Source: a virus
IMG/VR virus record: IMGVR_UViG_3300020438_000189
Coordinates: 1-29,342 of that record
DNA length: 29,342 nucleotides
Strand: one strand, 5' to 3'
The translations under genes and the position numbers were made by a program. The notes under the pieces were generated by a model. The model was given only the letters and a program-made list of their open reading frames with translations, ran no database searches and was not told where the DNA came from. Each line of letters opens with the position of its first letter. The stretch's first letter is position 1. This document shows positions 21,665-27,131 of this stretch, in pieces.

Positions 21665-22853
21665 AAAATACAACCCACTCTTTGAATCTGATGCTCGTTA
21701 TTTTATTATAACAGGTGGTAGGGGATCAGGCAAGTCGTTTGCTGTAACTGCTTTTTTAACTTTACTTACAATGACAAAGGGTATTAGAATACTCTTTACA
21801 AGGTTTACAATGGTTTCAGCCCATTTGTCAATTATTCCTGAATTTTTAGAAAAGATAGGGCTACTAGGGTTTGATGATATTTTTAGTATTAATAAAACAG
21901 AAGTGTTAAATACAAGCAATCAATCTGACATACTATTTAGAGGGATCAAGACATCAGCAGGTAATCAGACAGCTAGTTTAAAGTCTTTACAAGGTATTAG
22001 CTGTTGGGTATTAGATGAGGCAGAAGAATTAATTGATGAAGATATATTTGATACTATTGATTTAAGTATTAGAGAAAAAAACAAACAGAATAGAATCATT
22101 TTAATTCTAAACCCTGTTACTAAAGAACATTGGATATACAAAAGGTTTTTTGAGGACAAGGGCGTTGAAGCAGGTTTTAATGGCTTTAAAGACAATGTGT
22201 GTTATATCCATAGTACATACCTAGACAATAAAGAAAACCTCTCACAAAGCTTCCTAGAGCGTATTAAGACTATAAAGCACAACAACTTTAAAAAATACAC
22301 GCACAAGATAATGGGGGGTTGGTTAGACAAGGCAGAAGGTGTTGTATTTGAAAACTGGTCAATAGGTGAGTTTAATCCTGATGGATTACAAACGTCTTGT
22401 GGTATGGACTTTGGTTTTAGTATTGATCCTGATAGCTTGACAGAAGTAGCAATAGATAAACGCAAAAGAAAGATATATTTAAAAGAACATATTTACAAGA
22501 ATGGATTAAAATCACAAGAACTTGCTCAAATTGTTTTAGATAAAGTTGGCAACAAGCTTATAATTGCAGATTCAGCAGAACCAAGACTAATTGCTGACTT
22601 AAAACATTTAGGTGTAAATATAAAAGCAGTAAAGAAAGGAACAATTGAAAGTGGTATAACTCGTATGCAAGATTATGAATTAGTAATAACACCTGAATCT
22701 ACCAACATAGCTAAAGAATTAAACAACTATATATATAGTGATAAATCATCTAAGCTTTATGTCGATAATTACAACCATGCTATCGACGGAATAAGATACA
22801 ATGTTATATTTCACTTAGACAACCCAAATGCAGGGAAGTATTTTGTGCAATAA
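21657..22853 (+). CDS. terL: Terminase large subunit (non-canonical start)
   Basis: About 398 residues if begun at a CTG at 21657. The Walker A motif GGRGSGKS (residues 20-27 from that CTG) lies upstream of the first ATG at 21771, so that ATG cannot be the true start. The frame is open back to a stop at 21636, and contains only CTG (21651, 21657) and ATA (21654) as near-cognate starts. Walker B is WVLDEAEE (117-124), the coupling motif ILILNP is near 148, and the nuclease motifs are MDFGFSIDP (250-258), IIADSAE (302-308) and NHAIDGIRY (373-381). It is a two-domain ATPase-nuclease that packages DNA. CTG start, a +1 shift from the small subunit, or a sequence error are possible. Confidence 0.85.
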   Translation: MNKKYNPLFESDARYFIITGGRGSGKSFAVTAFLTLLTMTKGIRILFTRFTMVSAHLSIIPEFLEKIGLLGFDDIFSINKTEVLNTSNQSDILFRGIKTSAGNQTASLKSLQGISCWVLDEAEELIDEDIFDTIDLSIREKNKQNRIILILNPVTKEHWIYKRFFEDKGVEAGFNGFKDNVCYIHSTYLDNKENLSQSFLERIKTIKHNNFKKYTHKIMGGWLDKAEGVVFENWSIGEFNPDGLQTSCGMDFGFSIDPDSLTEVAIDKRKRKIYLKEHIYKNGLKSQELAQIVLDKVGNKLIIADSAEPRLIADLKHLGVNIKAVKKGTIESGITRMQDYELVITPESTNIAKELNNYIYSDKSSKLYVDNYNHAIDGIRYNVIFHLDNPNAGKYFVQ

Positions 22854-22857
22854 AAAA

Positions 22858-22884
22858 AGGGCAGTAGATAAATTCTACTACCCT
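22858..22884 (+). terminator. Hairpin after terL, oriented as a reverse-strand terminator
   Basis: AGGGCAGTAGA pairs with TCTACTACCCT with one C-A mismatch and a 5-base loop. On the + strand it is preceded by TAAAAAAA and not followed by a T-run; on the - strand it would be followed by a T7 run. It could stop antisense transcription and still attenuate + transcription, or mark a packaging or processing site. Confidence 0.45.
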
Positions 22885-22948
22885 CTCAAACTAAAATGAA
22901 ACACACAAACGTGGCAAATATACATTAATAAACTAAATAACAATAATT

Positions 22949-22959
22949 TCTATTATATA
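22949..22959 (+). promoter_or_regulatory. TCTATTATATA motif, copy 5 (putative phage promoter)
   Basis: Exact 11-mer ending 4 bases before the ATG at 22964, in the 110-base gap between terL and the tail module. The gap also holds a hairpin at 22858. It would start the tail transcription unit. Confidence 0.55.
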
Positions 22960-22963
22960 TTAG

Positions 22964-23608
22964 ATGAACATCAAAATTAAAAAAGACAAAGAAGTAAAAA
23001 GATTTAAACTGATTAATGATTGGGCTGATGTAACTTTAGGCAGGTGGATTAAACTTATAAAGTTACAGAATGTAAGTAAAGCAAAAGAAGCAAAAGAAAC
23101 AATAGCAGCTTTATCTGATATTCCTAAAAATTTAATTGACAAACTTGCACTAAAAGACATAGTATTACTTATGAGTAAACTATCCGAAATGCAAGAGAAT
23201 AAGAATAGCACTTTAAAAAAGATAATTGATATACAAGGCAAAAGGTATGGGTTTCACCCTGATCTTGATTCTATTACATTAGGAGAATATGCAGATTTGG
23301 AAACATTTTTAAAAGGTGGTGTCGAACAAAACTTACCTGAATTAATGGCTATCTTATATCGTCCTATTATAGAAGAAACATCAAGCGGTGTTTACACCAT
23401 TGATTCTTATGACGGAAATATAAGTATAAGGGCAGAAGAAATGAAAAAGATGTCAGCAGAACAAGTGCAATCAGCACTGGTTTTTTTTTATCATTTAGGG
23501 AAAGAGTTACTAATGACTTTGCCATTTGTTTTGACACAGCAGCAGAAGGAAATGACACAGCTATTGCATCAAATCAATTCGCAGAAAAGTGGAGTTGGTT
23601 TGGAGTGA
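22964..23608 (+). CDS. Tail assembly chaperone, zero-frame product
   Basis: 214 residues. YGFHPDLDSITLGEYADLET, LPELMAILYRPI and SALVFFYHLGKELL fit the tail assembly chaperone-like proteins that I know between terminase and tail genes in Bacteroidota phages. The C-terminal stretch NSQKSGVGLE looks like an out-of-frame reading of a conserved 'F-x-x-K-W-x-W' motif that appears intact in the -1 frame (FAEKWSWFG). A run of nine T at 23481-23489 lies upstream in codons GTT TTT TTT TAT, ideal for -1 slippage. Together with the next entry this recalls the G/GT frameshift of other tailed phages. The chaperone binds the tape measure during tail assembly. Confidence 0.6.
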   Translation: MNIKIKKDKEVKRFKLINDWADVTLGRWIKLIKLQNVSKAKEAKETIAALSDIPKNLIDKLALKDIVLLMSKLSEMQENKNSTLKKIIDIQGKRYGFHPDLDSITLGEYADLETFLKGGVEQNLPELMAILYRPIIEETSSGVYTIDSYDGNISIRAEEMKKMSAEQVQSALVFFYHLGKELLMTLPFVLTQQQKEMTQLLHQINSQKSGVGLE

Positions 23609-23748
23609 TGTATAGACTATGTAACGCAGACATATCAAAATTAGATGAAATAACCAACAAGAGTTTGTTAGAATGTTTAACTTGGTTAAGTTATGAAACA
23701 GATTTAGAATCGCAAAATAAAGTAAATTATGGCATTGACAATAAATAA
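23413..23748 (+). CDS. -1 frameshift extension of the tail chaperone
   Basis: The -1 frame is open from 23413 to the stop at 23746-23748. It encodes SNQFAEKWSWFGVMYRLCNA, then KLDEITNKSLLECLTWLSYE, a segment typical of the C-terminal part of the longer chaperone product. Slippage on the T9 run (23481-23489) would join residue ~174 of the upstream frame to LSFRERVTND and this extension. An independent 46-residue start at 23608 (TGATG overlap) is the alternative. Both remain possible; the homology-like motif begins upstream of that ATG, so I prefer frameshifting. The 3' end overlaps the next gene by 20 bases. Confidence 0.55.
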   Translation, partial: RKYKYKGRRNEKDVSRTSAISTGFFLSFRERVTNDFAICFDTAAEGNDTAIASNQFAEKWSWFGVMYRLCNADISKLDEITNKSLLECLTWLSYETDLESQNKVNYGIDNK

Positions 23749-24283
23749 GAGTTACAATAATGTAATAAACACCCTTTGTAGAATGGGTGAATATCACGAT
23801 CAAATATCAACAGTATCTGTTGGAGATATTTTTGACATTAACTTGGAGAAAATGGAGAAGATGCCTTTATTACATATTAACCCTACATCTGTAAATACAG
23901 GTGATAGTGAATTGGTGTATAACTTTCAAATATTTATAGCTGATTTAGTATCTGAAAAAGATAATTGGCAAACATACCAAGCAAAGCAATTAACTAAGTT
24001 GATTGATCCTAAAAATAATGAGCAAGAAGTTTGGAATCAGACTTTAGAAATATGCACAGACATTATAGGTATGTTAAGGCATAGTACAAGACAAGCAGTA
24101 GAAGGGACAAGTGATGCAATTAATCACCCACTTTATTTTACAGAAGATCAATTTAATATAGAGCCGTTTCAAGAAAGATTTGACAACCTTTTATGTGGGT
24201 GGACTTTTACAATAGGAATTAAAGTAATGAACGACTTTCAAACCTGTACTATCCCTGTAACAGATGCAGGTGCAGGGTACTAA
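23729..24283 (+). CDS. Tail terminator/completion-like protein
   Basis: 184 residues. ISTVSVGDIFDINLEK, PLLHINPTSV, SELVYNFQIFIADLV and LLCGWTFTIGIKVMNDFQTC, then IPV, match a protein conserved in Bacteroidota phages near the neck; the pattern of strands with a final 'NDFQTC-x-IP' suits a tail terminator or tail-completion protein, which caps the tail tube and joins it to the head. Position after the chaperone region supports it. The fold is inferred. It ends with TAATG, coupling to a tiny possible gene. Confidence 0.5.
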   Translation: MALTINKSYNNVINTLCRMGEYHDQISTVSVGDIFDINLEKMEKMPLLHINPTSVNTGDSELVYNFQIFIADLVSEKDNWQTYQAKQLTKLIDPKNNEQEVWNQTLEICTDIIGMLRHSTRQAVEGTSDAINHPLYFTEDQFNIEPFQERFDNLLCGWTFTIGIKVMNDFQTCTIPVTDAGAGY

Positions 24284-24351
24284 TGTTTAAATTCAAGATA
24301 TGGAAAATAGAGATACAACTAATACCACCAAAAATAACAATAAAACTTTAA
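24283..24351 (+). CDS. Possible 22-residue amphipathic peptide
   Basis: ATG overlaps the upstream stop (TAATG). Encodes MFKFKIWKIEIQ and then LIPPKITIKL, a regular alternation of hydrophobic and basic residues suggesting a beta-strand peptide. It overlaps the next gene by 52 bases. Could be real, or may only couple translation. Weak. Confidence 0.3.
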   Translation: MFKFKIWKIEIQLIPPKITIKL

Positions 24352-24713
24352 ACAGGGTGATAAACACTTATGATGACATATTAGTAAGGTTAGATGATAT
24401 AAGCATAAAGCTAGAAAGCTACAATGACTATCCACAAGCAGCAACTAATAACGCAAAACGTGCTAGAAAATGGAAGGAAGAAAATGGCAGTACTTGTGGA
24501 ACTAAAGTAGGGTGGACAAGAAGTTCACAATTAGCAAATAGAAAACCTATTAGCCGTGATACAATAGCAAGAATGGCTTCATTTAAAAGACATCAACAAC
24601 ACAAAGACGTGCCTTATTCAGAAGGGTGCGGTGGTTTGATGTATGACGCTTGGGGTGGTTCGTCAGGTATTAACTGGGCAATAAATAAATTAAAACAAAT
24701 AGACAAAAAATAA
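24300..24713 (+). CDS. Conserved phage protein with 'RxWK...GWTR...WGG' domain
   Basis: 137 residues. N-terminal helix/coiled segment (residues 1-45, Asn/Thr-rich then ILVRLDDISIKLESY), then a compact domain: NAKRARKWKEENG, KVGWTRSSQLANRKPISRDT, RMASFKRHQQHKD and CGGLMYDAWGGSSGINWAIN. This domain recurs as a fusion part of head or portal-linked proteins in many phages and prophages; its role is unknown to me. Here it stands alone in the tail/neck block. The Arg/Trp richness suggests nucleic-acid or protein docking. The portal of this phage carries a different extension domain of the same general class. Confidence 0.55.
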   Translation: MENRDTTNTTKNNNKTLNRVINTYDDILVRLDDISIKLESYNDYPQAATNNAKRARKWKEENGSTCGTKVGWTRSSQLANRKPISRDTIARMASFKRHQQHKDVPYSEGCGGLMYDAWGGSSGINWAINKLKQIDKK

Positions 24714-24717
24714 AATT

Positions 24718-25167
24718 ATGGCAGATTTAACAGTAACAATTAACGAAAGCGTAACCATTAATGGTGCTTTAAGAGGATCAACTAACACTCTAAACATAGC
24801 AAGTATAACAGATACTTTTGAAAGAGTAGTGACTTGTCCTAATGCAGCAACAACTACAATAGCAACATTTTCTTCTAATGTATATGATAGTGCAGGTGCA
24901 ATAGATGCTGAGAATGTTAGATACATTAGAGTATCAAACTTATCTGATACTTACGATATTGAAATTGGAGTAGCAGGTGCAGCTTCAAATTATTCAATGT
25001 TAATACCAGCAGGTAATTCACACATCATAGCAAGAGCAGACAATGTGATGTTAGCAGAAGCAGATGCAGTCCCTACTTATGGATCACTAGCAGATATTAC
25101 AAAATTAGAAGTTAGACCAACAGCATCAAACCCTGTTGACGTTGAAATATTTGTAGCTAGTATATAA
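24718..25167 (+). CDS. Conserved structural-type protein
   Basis: 149 residues, beta-rich and Thr/Ala/Val-rich (LTVTINESVTINGALRGS, LNIASITDTFERVV, YIRVSNLSDTYDIEIGV). Proteins of this type are frequent in marine phage genomes within tail or neck modules. Small, mostly neutral and regular in strands, so probably a virion protein. No catalytic motif. Its stop overlaps the next ATG (TAATG). Specific role unknown. Confidence 0.55.
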   Translation: MADLTVTINESVTINGALRGSTNTLNIASITDTFERVVTCPNAATTTIATFSSNVYDSAGAIDAENVRYIRVSNLSDTYDIEIGVAGAASNYSMLIPAGNSHIIARADNVMLAEADAVPTYGSLADITKLEVRPTASNPVDVEIFVASI

Positions 25168-25709
25168 TGAAGTTAGCAAACATAGAAAGGTACTTAGACA
25201 GCTTTGCTGATGATGTAGTGAAGCAATCTAAAGGTGTTTTATCTTCTTCTAAAGGTGATAGTGCTTTAGGCAAATCTATAAAAGCAAATGTTACAGAAGA
25301 TTCAAATGGGTACAGCATCAAATTTTTTATGTTTGATTATGGGAAATATTTAGACGAAGGTGTTTCAGGAAATAAAACCAAACAATCATTTATAAACTAC
25401 AAAGGCAAGAAAACTTTAAGTTCTTATAAATACACAACTAAAGGACCTCCTATTGATATTCTTTCTAAGTGGATAAAAAAGAAAGGTATAAAACCAAAAG
25501 GACTAGGAAGGGGTAGATCTAAAACAACAGGGCAATTCGTTTCAGGGTTTGCTTTTTTAATAAGTAAAAAAATAAAAAGAGAAGGTATTAAAAGTATCAG
25601 CTTCTTTCAACAACCTTTAGGGATAGAGTATAGAAAACTTAAAAAAAATCTATTAAAAATGTTAGAATTAGACATTCAAACTTATCTAACAACATTTACT
25701 AAAAAATAA
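25167..25709 (+). CDS. HK97 gp10-like tail/neck completion protein
   Basis: 180 residues, basic. FDYGKYLDEGVSG (about 67-79), then GKTTGQ-like and FAFLISKKIKREGIKSISFF, with a final helix KKNLLKMLELDIQTYLTTF, resemble HK97 gp10-type proteins, which complete the head-tail junction. Strong positive charge suggests contact with DNA or the acidic portal surface. Placement with other neck-like genes agrees. Alternative: another tail component. Confidence 0.5.
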   Translation: MKLANIERYLDSFADDVVKQSKGVLSSSKGDSALGKSIKANVTEDSNGYSIKFFMFDYGKYLDEGVSGNKTKQSFINYKGKKTLSSYKYTTKGPPIDILSKWIKKKGIKPKGLGRGRSKTTGQFVSGFAFLISKKIKREGIKSISFFQQPLGIEYRKLKKNLLKMLELDIQTYLTTFTKK

Positions 25710-25712
25710 ATT

Positions 25713-27131
25713 ATGGCAATCACAATAGAACAGAAACCTTTATATAACAACTTCCCTGCCGGACAGCAGATTATATATACAGTATCTGAACCAACAGTAG
25801 CTACTTATTTCAATTTTAAATACATAGCAGAAGTTTACATTAGCACAGGAGTGACTATTAATTTTGCAAGTACATCATTAAGGGTTGCTATATTTAAAAC
25901 AACACCAAACAATGCAGGGGTAGGTATTTTTGATTTACAGCCATTTTTGGAAAGCTATGTAACTGCTCAAAACACAGGTGTTGGTGGAACAAATCAAAGT
26001 TCTAGTGAATACAAGACAGTAGATTACAGCATAGACACACCACACCCTATACATTTGATAGATAAATACAGTAAAAATGCTATGGGTATTCGTGGTTTAG
26101 CAGTAAGATTTAAAGCTGAGGGATCAACTACTGCAACAGGCGCAGTAGCAGATTTAGGGTTTACTACAAATGGACGTATGTTGTATTTTTTTAATGGAGT
26201 ATTATATCAAGATAACCCCTTAACGTATAGCAGTGGAAATTATGGTTTTAATTTAGGTGCTGCTGACTTATATACTATCAGAACAGGTGATAAATTTTTA
26301 ACTAATGCACCGACTACTCAATATGCTAATATTGATGATTATGGAACAGTTGGTATGTTAAACTTTTTACCAGGAGGAACATCAGATAGAGTAAATGAAT
26401 TAAATTTTGAATACTTTAAAAAAGACGGATCAAGCGTAACAGAAACTAGCACTCAGGGGTACAGTGCTGGTGGTTGCACAAATTTAGATAATGTAAAGTG
26501 CATGTTTTTATTTGCAGGAATTTATCCTGCTAATCTTAGAAATTGGAGTACAGTATTTCAAGGCTTAGTAACAGCAGGCACAATAGACTATTATACTGTT
26601 CAAGCATCTTCAACAGCTAGTAACAATTTATCACAAAAGTATACTATTAACATTAATTGCCCTAACACAAAAGGGTATGAAAGTGTCAGACTTACTTGGT
26701 TGAATCAATGGGGTGCTTGGGATTATTATACATTCACACAAAAGTCTGTTAAATCATTAACAACAAACAGCACTACTTACACTCAAATGTCAGGATCTTG
26801 GAATGATAGTAAATATTTAATTCATGGATATAAAGGTGGTAGAAAGAATTTTAGAGTAAACTCAACTGAAAGGATAGTAGTCAATACAGACTATGTAACA
26901 GAAGAACATTCAGCGTGGTTTGAAGAATTAATAAATAGCACAGAAGTTTATATATTAAAAGGGTTTGATGCAAGTGAAACCAACCCCTACAACACAATAA
27001 CAAATAAATATGTAGAACCTGTATTAATCACAACATCTGATTATACTAGAAAAACAGTAGCTAATGACAGATTAATACAATATACATTCAACATGGAAAG
27101 AAACAAAACAAGACAAACACAGACTGCATAA
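25713..27131 (+). CDS. Large distal-tail/baseplate protein
   Basis: 472 residues in all-beta arrangement. The N-terminus (MAITIEQKPLYNNFPAGQQI) and internal features (VAIFKTTPNN, FDLQPFLESYV, LTWLNQWGAWDYYTFTQKS, then ERIVVNTDYVTEEHSAWFEE and YIQYTFNME-like end) match tail proteins of Bacteroidota phages, where the segment 'W-L-N-x-x-G-x-x-D-Y-Y-T-F' is conserved. It probably forms part of the tail tip. It overlaps the next gene start by one base (TAATG), so both are made together. Confidence 0.6.
   Translation: MAITIEQKPLYNNFPAGQQIIYTVSEPTVATYFNFKYIAEVYISTGVTINFASTSLRVAIFKTTPNNAGVGIFDLQPFLESYVTAQNTGVGGTNQSSSEYKTVDYSIDTPHPIHLIDKYSKNAMGIRGLAVRFKAEGSTTATGAVADLGFTTNGRMLYFFNGVLYQDNPLTYSSGNYGFNLGAADLYTIRTGDKFLTNAPTTQYANIDDYGTVGMLNFLPGGTSDRVNELNFEYFKKDGSSVTETSTQGYSAGGCTNLDNVKCMFLFAGIYPANLRNWSTVFQGLVTAGTIDYYTVQASSTASNNLSQKYTININCPNTKGYESVRLTWLNQWGAWDYYTFTQKSVKSLTTNSTTYTQMSGSWNDSKYLIHGYKGGRKNFRVNSTERIVVNTDYVTEEHSAWFEELINSTEVYILKGFDASETNPYNTITNKYVEPVLITTSDYTRKTVANDRLIQYTFNMERNKTRQTQTA

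Noticed and set aside
21771-22853. Large terminase starting at the first ATG (21771)
   Set aside because: This would remove the Walker A motif, which is encoded directly upstream in the same frame.
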